From positions 496,001 through 560,000 of the forward strand of contig CAVSBW010000002.1 of assembly GCA_963726295.1 (NCBI GenBank): 64,000 nucleotides of DNA. Reading direction: 5' to 3'. The notes under the pieces are model-generated. The model ran no database searches and had not been told where the DNA came from. It saw nothing but the letters and a program-made list of their open reading frames with translations. Numbering within the stretch: position 1 is the first letter of the stretch; each line of letters begins with the position of its first letter. This DNA comes from DASSQJ01 sp963726295 (GTDB taxonomy: Bacteria > Actinomycetota > Actinomycetes > Actinomycetales > Dermatophilaceae). The translations under genes and the position numbers were made by a program. Shown piece by piece: positions 45,386 to 53,324 of the stretch.

Positions 45386-45651
45386 TCCGCGTCGAGGTCG
45401 CGCGAGAGGAGCTCGACGAGGCCGTCGAGGACGGCGTCGGCGCCCTCGCCCTCGGTGGTGAGGACGACCTCCTCGCCGTGTTTGGCGCCGAGGGCCATGA
45501 CCCCGAGGATGCTCGTCGCGTCGACGGGCTCCTCACCGGGTCGGGCGATCTCGACGTCCAGCCCGGACTCGCTGGCCTGCTCGACGAACAGGGCAGCGGG
45601 GCGGGCGTGCAGGCCGACGGACGAGGCGATGGTGGCGGTGCGCTGTGGCAT
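45382..45651 (-). CDS. ptsH: Phosphocarrier protein HPr
   Basis: An 89-residue HPr with the active-site His15 in SSVGLHARPAALFV and a Ser in the ATSILGVMALGAKHGEEV region (Ser47, the Ser46 equivalent). Actinobacteria generally lack HPr kinase, so the Ser need not be regulatory. Tight overlap with ptsI; fruA ends 34 bp upstream. Confidence 0.96.
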   Translation of the reverse strand: MPQRTATIASSVGLHARPAALFVEQASESGLDVEIARPGEEPVDATSILGVMALGAKHGEEVVLTTEGEGADAVLDGLVELLSRDLDAE

Positions 45652-45685
45652 CAGGGTGCTCCTTGGGTGGGTTCGGACGAGCGTT

Positions 45686-47809
45686 TCAGACGGTGGCGGC
45701 CGCGTCGACCTCGGCGAGGTTGCCCTCGCGGGACTTCAGGGCGATGACGATCCCGGTCATGACGAGCACGCCGACGGCGAGAGCGACGAGGAAGAGCAGG
45801 AAGTTGCCGATGAGCGGCAGCACCCAGATCCCACCGTGGGGCGCGCGCAGGGTGGCGCCGAAGAGCATCGACAGACCACCGGTGATCGAGGAGCCGATGA
45901 CCGAGGCCGTGATGATGCGCACCGGGTCGGCGGCCGCGAACGGGATCGCGCCCTCGGAGATGAAGGACGCTCCGAGCAACCAGGCCGCCTTGCCGTTCTC
46001 CCGCTCCGGCTCGGAGAAGAGCTTGGGGCGGACGGTCGTCGCGAGCGCCATGGCGAGCGGTGCGACCATCCCGGCCGCCATGACCGCCGCCATGATCTTC
46101 AGCTGCGGGGCATCGGCCGCCGTGCCCGCCGTGGCGAGGCCGGCCGTCGCGAAGAAGTAGGCGACCTTGTTGACCGGGCCGCCGAGGTCGAAGCCCATCA
46201 TGGCGCCGAGGATCAGTCCGAGGACCAGGGCGCTGCCGCCGGTGAGGCCACTCAGCCAGTCGTTGAGCGTGTTCGTCAGCCAGACGATCGGGCGTCCGAG
46301 CACGGTGATGAACAGACCCGCGGTGATCATCGTCGAGAGCAGCGGGATCACGACGACCGGCATCACGCCGCGCACGCCCTTGTGGACCTTCCACCCGGCG
46401 ACCCACCGGGCGATGAAGCCGCCCAGGACACCGGTGGCGATGCCGCCCAGGAATCCGGCGCCCATGGTCGCGGCGATCGCCCCGCCGACGATGCCGGGGA
46501 CCAGCCCCGGCCGGTCGGCGATGGCGAAGGCGATGAAGCCGGAGAGGATCGGCACGAGGAACCCGAAGGCCGCGCCCCCGATGACGAAGAGCAGGCCGGC
46601 CCACGACATCAGGGACAGGACGTCGAAGTTCTGGGCGATGTTGAACTCACCCTCGGCCGTGAGGGAGTAGTTGACCACCTCGATGGGGCCCTGGTCGCCG
46701 ATGGCCACGGTGGAGAGCATGAACGCGAGGGCGATGAGGATGCCGCCCGCAGCGACGAAGGGGATCATGTAGGACACACCGGTCATCAGCCACTGCCGGA
46801 TCTTCGTGGCCGTGCTGGCCTCGGACTCGACCTTGCTGGTGAGCCCACCGGACGCACCGCCGGCGGCGGCGGCGGCCGCCTTGCTCGGGTCGGCCTCCCA
46901 CTCGGCGACGAGCTGCTCGGCCTGCGTGATGAGCGCCGGCCCGTCGGAGATGCCGCGCTTGACCCCGACGTCGACAGTTGGCTTGCCGGCAAACCTGCCG
47001 ACGTCCTTGACGGGCAGGTCGTGGGCGAAGATCACCGCGTCCGCGGCGGCGATCTCCTCGGCGGGGATGGGGTTGGAGCCGGCCGAGCCCTGGGTCTCGA
47101 CGGTCATCGTGTGGCCGGCGGCCTTCGCCGCGTTCTCGAGGCCCTCGGCCGCCATGTAGGTGTGCGCGATGCCGGTGGGGCACGATGTGACACCGACGAG
47201 CTTGAGCGAGCGGGTGGCCGGGGTCGCGGTGGCCGTCGGCGCGGCGGGCGTCGCGGCGCCGGCGTCAGCGCCCTCGGCCGTGGCGGCCGTCGCCGCAGCG
47301 GCGGGCGCGGTCGCGGCTGGCGCGGTCGCGGCGGGGGCGGTCGCGGCGGGGGCGGCGGCCTCGTCGAGGCCGACCTCGGCACTGACGAGGCGGACGACCT
47401 CCTCCTCCGTCGTGGCGGCCCGCAGCGAGTCCTTGAAGTCGCTCTTCATGAGTGCGCGGGCCAGCTTGGGCAGCATCTGCATGTGTGCGTCGCCGCCGCC
47501 CTCGGGGGCCGCGATGAGGAACACGAGCGTGGCCGGGCCGTCCTTCGCACCCCAGTCGATGCCGGCGGAGGAGCGGCCGAAAACGAGCGACGGCTCGGTG
47601 ATCGCGGCGCTGCGGGCGTGCGGGATGCCGATGCCCCCGGGGAGGCCGGTGGCCATCTTCGACTCGCGCTCGCTCACGTCGGCGAGGAAGGTGTCGAGGT
47701 CGGTGCAGCGCCCGGTGGCGACGAGCCGCTGGGCGAGGGCACGCGTGGCCTCGTGGCGGTCGGCACCGGTCAGGTCGAGGACGACCTGCTGCTCGGTGAT
47801 GAGGGACAT
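45686..47809 (-). CDS. fruA: PTS fructose transporter EIIABC
   Basis: A 707-residue three-domain permease that imports fructose as fructose 1-phosphate. EIIA (about 1-145) has the phospho-His in GGIGIPHARSAAI (His64). An Ala/Pro/Thr linker with tandem APAAT units follows. EIIB (about 200-300) has the phospho-Cys in GVTSCPTGIAHTYMAAE. EIIC (about 335-690) has FVAAGGILIALAFML and GFDLGGPVNKVAYFF. The linker is encoded by repeated DNA at about 47270-47350 and may vary between strains. ATG 47809 has AAAGGA seven bases upstream. Confidence 0.96.
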   Translation of the reverse strand: MSLITEQQVVLDLTGADRHEATRALAQRLVATGRCTDLDTFLADVSERESKMATGLPGGIGIPHARSAAITEPSLVFGRSSAGIDWGAKDGPATLVFLIAAPEGGGDAHMQMLPKLARALMKSDFKDSLRAATTEEEVVRLVSAEVGLDEAAAPAATAPAATAPAATAPAAAATAATAEGADAGAATPAAPTATATPATRSLKLVGVTSCPTGIAHTYMAAEGLENAAKAAGHTMTVETQGSAGSNPIPAEEIAAADAVIFAHDLPVKDVGRFAGKPTVDVGVKRGISDGPALITQAEQLVAEWEADPSKAAAAAAGGASGGLTSKVESEASTATKIRQWLMTGVSYMIPFVAAGGILIALAFMLSTVAIGDQGPIEVVNYSLTAEGEFNIAQNFDVLSLMSWAGLLFVIGGAAFGFLVPILSGFIAFAIADRPGLVPGIVGGAIAATMGAGFLGGIATGVLGGFIARWVAGWKVHKGVRGVMPVVVIPLLSTMITAGLFITVLGRPIVWLTNTLNDWLSGLTGGSALVLGLILGAMMGFDLGGPVNKVAYFFATAGLATAGTAADAPQLKIMAAVMAAGMVAPLAMALATTVRPKLFSEPERENGKAAWLLGASFISEGAIPFAAADPVRIITASVIGSSITGGLSMLFGATLRAPHGGIWVLPLIGNFLLFLVALAVGVLVMTGIVIALKSREGNLAEVDAAATV

Positions 47810-47826
47810 GGTGTTCCTTTCGGGTC

Positions 47827-48774
47827 TCACCCGGCGAGGCGGCGGGTGGGGTCGGGGCTGCGGGTGAGGTGGACGGGGATTCGGGGGAGGTCCTCGGGTG
47901 AGGGGACCCGGCTCCCGGGAAGGGTGACCGCGGCGGCGCCCCAGGTGACGGCGCCGGCGAGGGAGTCGGCGGCACTCAGTCCGCTCGACAGACCGTGGAG
48001 CAGGCCGGCGAGCATGCAGTCGCCGGCGCCCACGGTGGACAGGGGGTGGGTGATGGTGGCCTGCGCGTGGACCTGCTCGTCCGCCGTGACGAGCAGGGCG
48101 CCGTCGCCACCGAGGCTGACCGCGACCACCTCGATGCCGTGGCCCACGAGGTCGAGCGCGGCGGCCCGGACATCACCGAGGGTCGGGAGGTCGTGGCCGA
48201 CGAGCTCGGCGAGCTCCTCGTAGTTGGGCTTGACGAGGTGCGGGCGGGCCGCGACGGCGTGCGTCATGGGGACCCCGGAGGAGTCGACGGCGACACGGGC
48301 GCCGCGGGAGCGCGCCTGGGTGACGAGCCGGGCATAGAGGTCGTCGGGGGCACCGGGAGGGAGGCTCCCGCAGCCGACGAGCCAGGCTGCCCCGGCGGCG
48401 GCGTCGGCGGTGGCGGCGAGCAGGGCCTCGACCTCGGCGGCGGACAGTTCGGGGCCGGGCTCGTTGAGCTTGGTGGTGGTGCCGTCGGGCTCGAGGACGC
48501 TGACGTTCATCCGGACCGTGCCCGCGACCGGGACGCTGCGTCGGGCGACACCGGCTCCGTCGAGGAGCTCCTCGAGGAGGTGCCCCTCGGGGCCGCCCAC
48601 CGGGAGCACCGCGAGGGTGTCGGCCCCCTGCGCCGCGAGCGCCCGGGAGACGTTGACGCCCTTGCCGCCCGGGTCGATCCGGCTCTCGGTGGCGCGGTGG
48701 ACCTCGCCGCGGTGCAGGGCCTCGATGACGATGGCCCGGTCGATCGACGGGTTCGGGGTGAGGGTGACGATCAT
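47827..48774 (-). CDS. fruK: 1-phosphofructokinase
   Basis: A 315-residue PfkB-family kinase turning fructose 1-phosphate into fructose 1,6-bisphosphate. Seen: VTLTPNPSIDRAIVI, DPGGKGVNVSRALAAQG, VKPNYEELAELVG and the ATP/catalytic motif LSTVGAGDCMLAGLLHGL. ATG 48774 overlaps the fruR stop (ATGA). Genes are ordered fruR-fruK-fruA-ptsH-ptsI. Confidence 0.95.
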   Translation of the reverse strand: MIVTLTPNPSIDRAIVIEALHRGEVHRATESRIDPGGKGVNVSRALAAQGADTLAVLPVGGPEGHLLEELLDGAGVARRSVPVAGTVRMNVSVLEPDGTTTKLNEPGPELSAAEVEALLAATADAAAGAAWLVGCGSLPPGAPDDLYARLVTQARSRGARVAVDSSGVPMTHAVAARPHLVKPNYEELAELVGHDLPTLGDVRAAALDLVGHGIEVVAVSLGGDGALLVTADEQVHAQATITHPLSTVGAGDCMLAGLLHGLSSGLSAADSLAGAVTWGAAAVTLPGSRVPSPEDLPRIPVHLTRSPDPTRRLAG

Positions 48775-49532
48775 GCCGTCACGACCTCGGGGCCGGCGCT
48801 GCGGATCTCGGCGACGACGTCCTCGGCGAGGTCGATGTCGGTGACCACGACGTCGACCTCCTCGAGCGCGGCGAAGCGGTGGAGGTGGTCGTCGCCGGCC
48901 TTGGTGCTGTCGGTGGCGACGACGACCCGGCGGGCCGCGCGCACCATCGCCCGCTTGACGAGCGACTCGGCCTGGTCGGGGGTGGTGAGGCCGCGGGTGA
49001 CCGAGAGGCCGTTGGTGCCGAGGACGGCGACGTCGACCGTGACGCCGTCGAGCGCGCCGGTGGCCCAGTCCCCCACGGCCGCAGCCGTGGTGCCGCGGAC
49101 TCGACCGCCGAGGAGGTAGAGCGTGATGCCCGGGTGGGTGGCGAGGACCGCCGCGGCCGGGACCGAGTTCGTGAGGACGGTGAGGTCGGCGTCGGGTGGG
49201 AGCAGCTCGACGACGGCCTGCGTGGTGGAGCCGGAGTCGAGGAGGACGGTTCCTCCGGAGGGCAGCTCGTCGAGCACGCGGGCGGCGATGCGGCGTTTGA
49301 CGTCGGCGTGACGGGTGGAGCGGGTGGCCAGCGTGGGCTCGATCTCGAGGCGCTCGACGGGGATGGCGCCCCCGTGCACCCGGCGCAGCGACCCGCGACG
49401 CTCGAGGCTGGTGAGGTCGCGACGGATCGTCTCGGCGGCGACCCCCAGCGAGTCGGCGAGCGCGGCGACCTCGACCCGGCCGGCGCGGCGCGCCTCGGTG
49501 AGGATGCGCTGCTGACGCTCCGCTGCGTACAT
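48771..49532 (-). CDS. fruR: DeoR-family regulator of the fructose operon
   Basis: A 253-residue repressor. N-terminal DeoR winged helix (AAERQQRILTEARRAGRVEVAALADSLGVAAETIRRDLTSLERRG) and a DeoR C-terminal sensor domain (ISOCOT-type; LLDSGSTTQAVVELL, VAVLGTNGLSVTRGLTTPDQAE). Effector is probably a phosphorylated sugar (inference). ATG 49532 has GGGAG five bases upstream. First gene of the fru operon; likely autoregulated at the AT-richer promoter at 49560-49680. Confidence 0.93.
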   Translation of the reverse strand: MYAAERQQRILTEARRAGRVEVAALADSLGVAAETIRRDLTSLERRGSLRRVHGGAIPVERLEIEPTLATRSTRHADVKRRIAARVLDELPSGGTVLLDSGSTTQAVVELLPPDADLTVLTNSVPAAAVLATHPGITLYLLGGRVRGTTAAAVGDWATGALDGVTVDVAVLGTNGLSVTRGLTTPDQAESLVKRAMVRAARRVVVATDSTKAGDDHLHRFAALEEVDVVVTDIDLAEDVVAEIRSAGPEVVTA

Positions 49533-49628
49533 CGGACTCCCTCGTCCAGTGGTGATGTGACGGCCTCGTGGCCGCGTGTGCTCCATGAAAGCATCGACTC
49601 GGGTAGAAGTAAAGGGATACGGGTGCCC

Positions 49629-49643
49629 GTTTTTGTGGTTTTT
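49629..49643. promoter_or_regulatory. GTTTTT direct repeats, candidate DeoR operator
   Basis: GTTTTT occurs at 49629-49634 and 49638-49643 with 9-bp spacing. A CGGGTGCCCG palindrome adjoins (49620-49629). These lie between fruR and the SLH/GH12 gene in one of the few AT-richer stretches. DeoR proteins commonly bind such direct repeats. Confidence 0.4.
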
Positions 49644-49706
49644 CCCTCTGACCCAATGAGCCATGACGATCCGGCGAGGTGGCGAGACAGACCGGTGGTC
49701 GGGACC

Positions 49707-49712
49707 TACCGT
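49707..49712 (+). promoter_or_regulatory. -10 of leaderless SLH/GH12 gene
   Basis: TACCGT ends 6 nt before ATG 49719. Its GTGGTGGG spacer gives only a weak ribosome site, so leaderless expression is favoured. Confidence 0.45.
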
Positions 49713-49718
49713 GGTGGG

Positions 49719-51269
49719 ATGTTGCGGACCGCGGGCCGAGCCCCCGCCTCGCGAGCGCCCCGGACGCGGCCGCTGCCGTTCGTCCTCGCGCTTCTGATTC
49801 TCAGCGCCGGCCTCGTGGGCGCAGCGCCCGCCACGGCGCTCACGGCCACCGCGCCCAGCGTCGGGACCATGTCTGCCAGCACCTCGTTCTCCGACGTGCC
49901 TCCCGGTCACAGCTACTACACCGAGATCTCGTGGCTGGCCGGCACCGGGATCGGCACGGGCTACAGCGACGGGGAGTACAAGCCGTTGAACCCGGTGACC
50001 AGGCAGGCCGCCGCCGGGTTCTTCTACCGGTTCAGCGGCTCCCCGGCCTTCACTCCGTGGCGGGTGCCGGCATTCTCCGACGTGCCGAACCGCAACTCCT
50101 CCGTCGAGGAGATCTCCTGGACGGCCTACACCCGCATCGCCACGGGCTACAGCGACGGACGGTTCAAGCCGCGGAACACCGTGACCAGGGGGGTCGTGGC
50201 CGCCTTCCTCTACCGCCTGGCCGGCTCACCGTCGTACACACCCCCCTCGAGTCCCGAGTTCTCGGATGTGTCGAAGACCAACAGGTCCTACAAGGTCATC
50301 TCGTGGCTGGCCGACACCGGCATCGCCAAGGGCTACAGCGACGGAAGGTTCAAGCCCGGGTACGCGGTCACCAGGCAGGTCATGGCCGCCTTCCTGTACC
50401 GGTTCGACGCCACGTTCGGCGCGCCTGGCTTCGTGCCCCCGCCCAATCCCGGGGACGTCAAGAACTGCTCCGACTTCAGTACCTGGTCAGGGGCGCAGAA
50501 CTGGTACGAGAAGTACTACCCGTTCTACGGTGACGTCGCCGGCCTCGACGTCGACAACGACGGGTACGCCTGCCCCTCCCTCCCCGGCGCCACCTCGGGT
50601 GATGTGTGCACCAACCCGACACGGAAGCTCACCGGACCCCCGAGCAGCGGGTACAGCACGCAGGGCTACTACCTGCACAACAACATGTGGAACACCTCGT
50701 ACGCCCTCGGACCGGAGACCCTGGCCGCCTGCTCGTACCGCTCCTGGTACGTCACCTCACGCCAGACGAACCACGCCGGCGCTGTGCTCACCTACCCCAA
50801 CGTGCACAAGGACTACACCGACTGGGCCGGCTACGCGGGCCCGCGGGTCAGCTCCTTGAAGTCCCTGACGAGCAGGTTCGCGGCGAAGGGGCCGCGGGTC
50901 GGCATCTACAACATCGCGTACGACATCTGGCTCAACGGCGTCGCCGACAGCACCTCGACCGAGGTCATGATCTGGACGGAGAACTACCGCCAGGTCCCGG
51001 CCGGGTCCAAGGTCACCAGTGCCACGTTCGGTGGCCGGACGTACGACGTCTGGAAGACCTCGAGCAACCGGTACATCGCGTTCGTGCCGCGAACGGTCAT
51101 GTCCTCCGGCAACCTCGACCTGCTCGCCATGCTCAAGTGGCTGCAGAGCCGCGGGTGGCTCTCCAGCACCGCGACGCTGGGTCAGGTGTGCTTCGGTGTC
51201 GAGGTGGTGCACACGGGCGGCACGACGGCGCGTTGGGACTTCACGGACTTCAACGTCGTCGACAGCTGA
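49719..51269 (+). CDS. Secreted SLH-repeat/excalibur/GH12 glycoside hydrolase
   Basis: A 516-residue exported protein. The signal peptide covers about 1-41 (LPFVLALLILSAGLVGAAPATA). Three SLH-like repeats start near residues 57, 119 and 180 (FSDVPPGHSYYTEISWLAGTG...GYSDGEYKPLNPVTR). An excalibur Ca-binding motif at about 248-290 reads NCSDF...LDVDNDGYACPSLPG. The C-terminal GH12 domain (about 300-516) has EVMIWTE (nucleophile Glu, about 415) and FGVEVVHTGG (acid/base Glu, about 492). Suggests a wall-bound beta-1,4-glucanase or xyloglucanase. AGG codons and more AT-tolerant codon choice than neighbours hint at transfer. ATG 49656 is an alternative start. Confidence 0.88.
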   Translation: MLRTAGRAPASRAPRTRPLPFVLALLILSAGLVGAAPATALTATAPSVGTMSASTSFSDVPPGHSYYTEISWLAGTGIGTGYSDGEYKPLNPVTRQAAAGFFYRFSGSPAFTPWRVPAFSDVPNRNSSVEEISWTAYTRIATGYSDGRFKPRNTVTRGVVAAFLYRLAGSPSYTPPSSPEFSDVSKTNRSYKVISWLADTGIAKGYSDGRFKPGYAVTRQVMAAFLYRFDATFGAPGFVPPPNPGDVKNCSDFSTWSGAQNWYEKYYPFYGDVAGLDVDNDGYACPSLPGATSGDVCTNPTRKLTGPPSSGYSTQGYYLHNNMWNTSYALGPETLAACSYRSWYVTSRQTNHAGAVLTYPNVHKDYTDWAGYAGPRVSSLKSLTSRFAAKGPRVGIYNIAYDIWLNGVADSTSTEVMIWTENYRQVPAGSKVTSATFGGRTYDVWKTSSNRYIAFVPRTVMSSGNLDLLAMLKWLQSRGWLSSTATLGQVCFGVEVVHTGGTTARWDFTDFNVVDS

Positions 51270-51293
51270 GCCGGCCGCTCGCGGTGGACGCTG

Positions 51294-51372
51294 CTCCCCG
51301 GGTAGGAATCGAACCTACGTCGCTTGTCCTGATTCAAAGTCAGGCGGGCCCTGCCAGCAGACCAACCGGGGA
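51294..51372 (-). tRNA. Divergent tRNA-Gln-like gene, anticodon UUG
   Basis: The minus strand folds as acceptor TCCCCGG/CCGGGGA with discriminator G (as in tRNA-Gln), anticodon stem CCTGA/TCAGG with loop CTTTGAA (anticodon UUG), and T-arm GTAGG-TTCGATT-CCTAC. Without CCA it is 79 nt, with a 9-nt variable region, T instead of A at position 14 and an extra base before the anticodon stem. A -10 TACCCT is at 51398-51403 (minus). It may be a real but divergent tRNA-Gln. Confidence 0.75.
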
Positions 51373-51536
51373 CCGCCGCGCGCACGCGGCTGCATCGAGG
51401 GTAGTCGAGGCGGTCGGCCGGCCCACGTGCGCCACCATTCCCCCCACCGTCGATGTCGCCGGTCGCGGCGTCCGGGCCTGCCGCCGTTCCGGCAGGCCCG
51501 AAAGGGCGCAATGTCGGGCAGGTCCACCAGGCACGG

Positions 51537-51542
51537 CACAAT
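51537..51542 (+). promoter_or_regulatory. -10 of leaderless TetR gene
   Basis: CACAAT ends 6 nt before GTG 51549, and the start lacks a ribosome-binding site. Confidence 0.4.
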
Positions 51543-51548
51543 GCAGGG

Positions 51549-52208
51549 GTGAGTGACGAGCCGGCCGCGAAGAAGTCACGGGGGTCGCGGTCCCGGATGA
51601 CCGGGCGTGAGCGCCGTGAGCAGCTGGTCGGCATCGGCCGGAAGCACTTCGCGGACCGGGGGTTCGAGGGCGCCACGGTCGAGGAGATCGCGCACTCGGC
51701 GGGGGTCTCCAAGCCCGTCGTGTACGAGCACTTCGGTGGCAAGGAGGGCCTCTACGCCGTCGTCGTCGACCGCGAGATCGACGCGCTGCTCGGCGCCGTC
51801 ACCGCCGCCCTCGACTCCGGCGGGACCTCGCGGCAGATCATCGAGCGCGCGGCCCTCGGCCTCCTCGACTACGTGGAGTCCTCCACCGACGGCTTCCGGA
51901 TCCTCGTCCGCGACAGCCCGGCCGGGCAGGCCACCGGGTCGTTCGCCAGCCTGATGAGCGACATCTCGAGCCAGGTCGACCACATCCTCGCCGCCGAGTT
52001 CAAGCGCCACAAGCTCGACCCCAAGGCCGCCCCGATGTACGCCCAGATGCTCGTCGGGATGATCGCCCTCACCGGCCAGTGGTGGCTCGACAACCGCAAG
52101 TTCAAGAAGCAGGAGGTCGCGGCGCACGTCGTCAACCTCGCGTGGAACGGCCTCACCGGCCTCGAGCCCAAGCCGACCCTCACCCCGGGCACCATCGAGA
52201 AGGACTGA
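51549..52208 (+). CDS. TetR-family transcriptional regulator
   Basis: A 219-residue regulator: N-terminal helix-turn-helix (LVGIGRKHFADRGFEGATVEEIAHSAGVSKPVVYEHFGGKEGLY, about 25-70) and an all-helical ligand domain with WWLDNRKFKKQEVAAHVVNLAW near the end. GTG 51549 is predicted leaderless. The lipoprotein gene begins 53 bp downstream on the same strand and may be co-transcribed. No obvious palindrome lies near its promoter; targets unknown. Confidence 0.9.
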   Translation: MSDEPAAKKSRGSRSRMTGRERREQLVGIGRKHFADRGFEGATVEEIAHSAGVSKPVVYEHFGGKEGLYAVVVDREIDALLGAVTAALDSGGTSRQIIERAALGLLDYVESSTDGFRILVRDSPAGQATGSFASLMSDISSQVDHILAAEFKRHKLDPKAAPMYAQMLVGMIALTGQWWLDNRKFKKQEVAAHVVNLAWNGLTGLEPKPTLTPGTIEKD

Positions 52209-52261
52209 GCCGCAGTCACACCCGCGCCACGCAGACCGGCGCCGTGGGGCAGACTCGGCGG

Positions 52262-53275
52262 ATGACGGCGCCCCGCCCCACCCGCCGGGAGGCGGCGACC
52301 GCCGCAGGCCTGTCGGTCCTCTCCCTCGCCGGGTGCTCTGCCCGGCCCCCGGCGCGGTCCACCGCGACGACCCCGGCGGCCGAGCCACCGCTCGCACCGA
52401 CGCCCACGGAGTCACCTGCCGGGACCACGGCGGCTGCCGGCTACGCCGCCGAGGGCATCATCCGCGACCCCCTCACCGGGCTCGTGGCCGTCGGGGTCCG
52501 CCGGCCGAACCGGCTGCTCGTCCTCGACCCGGACTCCCTCGAGGTCGTCCGCTCCCTGGAGGTGCCGGGCACCATCCGCCACCTCGGTGTCAGCGCGGCC
52601 GGCGGCAGCGTCCTCGTGCCCAACGAGGCCGCGGACAGCCTCACGGAGGTTGACCTGCGGACCGGTGCCCTCCGCGAGACCCTCGTGGGTCACGTCCCCC
52701 ACGACACCCACGGGGCCCCGGGCGGCGACGTCCTCGTCGGAGACGAGTTCGGCGGCTCGGTCACCGTGGTCCGCGACGGGCGCGTCGTGCGCACCGTCGA
52801 CGACCTGCGGCAGCCCGGAGGCGTCGTGGCCACCGACGCGCTCGCCCTGGTCGTCGACGTCGGTGCCTTCACCCTCAGCGCCTACGCCCTCGACGGGATG
52901 GAGCGCGTGGCGCGTGTCCCCGCCGGCGACGGACCGACCCATGTGGCCGTGGCCGGCCCGGGCCGGGTCGCGGTCGCCGACACCCGTGGGCGTCGGCTGC
53001 GGGTCTTCTCGGTGGAGCCCCTGCGCGAGGTGGCCTCGCTCGACCTCCCGGCCGCGCCCTACGGCCTGGCCGCCGACGCGCGCGCGGGCACGGTCTGGGT
53101 GACACTCCCCGAGCGCAACGAGGTCGTCGGGGTCCACGTCGGCGGCGCTGCCCCTCGGCTCACGGCCCGGCACCCGACCATCCGCCAGCCGAACACCGTC
53201 GCGACCGACCCGGGGTCGGGCACCCTGTGGCTGGCCAGCCGCACCGAGGGGACGGTGCAGCGGATCAGCACCTGA
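52262..53275 (+). CDS. Beta-propeller (YVTN-like) lipoprotein
   Basis: A 337-residue exported protein. The N-terminus PTRREAATAAGLSVLSLAGC combines a twin-Arg-like pair with a lipobox, so Tat-dependent lipoprotein export is possible. A Pro/Thr/Ala linker is followed by about seven beta-propeller blades (LLVLDPDSLEVVRSLEVPGTIRHLGVS; VAVADTRGRRLRVFSVEPLREVASLDL; NTVATDPGSGTLWLASRT). Function unknown; propellers of this type often bind partners. No ribosome site is evident at ATG 52262. Confidence 0.82.
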   Translation: MTAPRPTRREAATAAGLSVLSLAGCSARPPARSTATTPAAEPPLAPTPTESPAGTTAAAGYAAEGIIRDPLTGLVAVGVRRPNRLLVLDPDSLEVVRSLEVPGTIRHLGVSAAGGSVLVPNEAADSLTEVDLRTGALRETLVGHVPHDTHGAPGGDVLVGDEFGGSVTVVRDGRVVRTVDDLRQPGGVVATDALALVVDVGAFTLSAYALDGMERVARVPAGDGPTHVAVAGPGRVAVADTRGRRLRVFSVEPLREVASLDLPAAPYGLAADARAGTVWVTLPERNEVVGVHVGGAAPRLTARHPTIRQPNTVATDPGSGTLWLASRTEGTVQRIST

Positions 53276-53324
53276 GCGCCAGGGCACCGCGGCCCGCGGG
53301 CACCGGGCTGCCTGACCCCCGCAC

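Noticed and set aside
47270..47360. CRISPR-like short repeats
   Set aside because: They are in-frame codons for an Ala/Pro-rich linker of FruA with no spacers, and no cas genes occur in the window.
43676..48223. A 1515-codon open frame opposite ptsI-ptsH-fruA-fruK
   Set aside because: It is antisense to five well-recognised PTS genes, has a biased Arg/Gly/Glu-rich composition and no domain. High-GC codon bias removes stop codons from the opposite strand.
49719..51372. Genomic island integrated at the tRNA-Gln-like gene
   Set aside because: No integrase, no flanking direct repeat of the tRNA end and only one atypical gene, so transfer is a possibility but an island is not shown.
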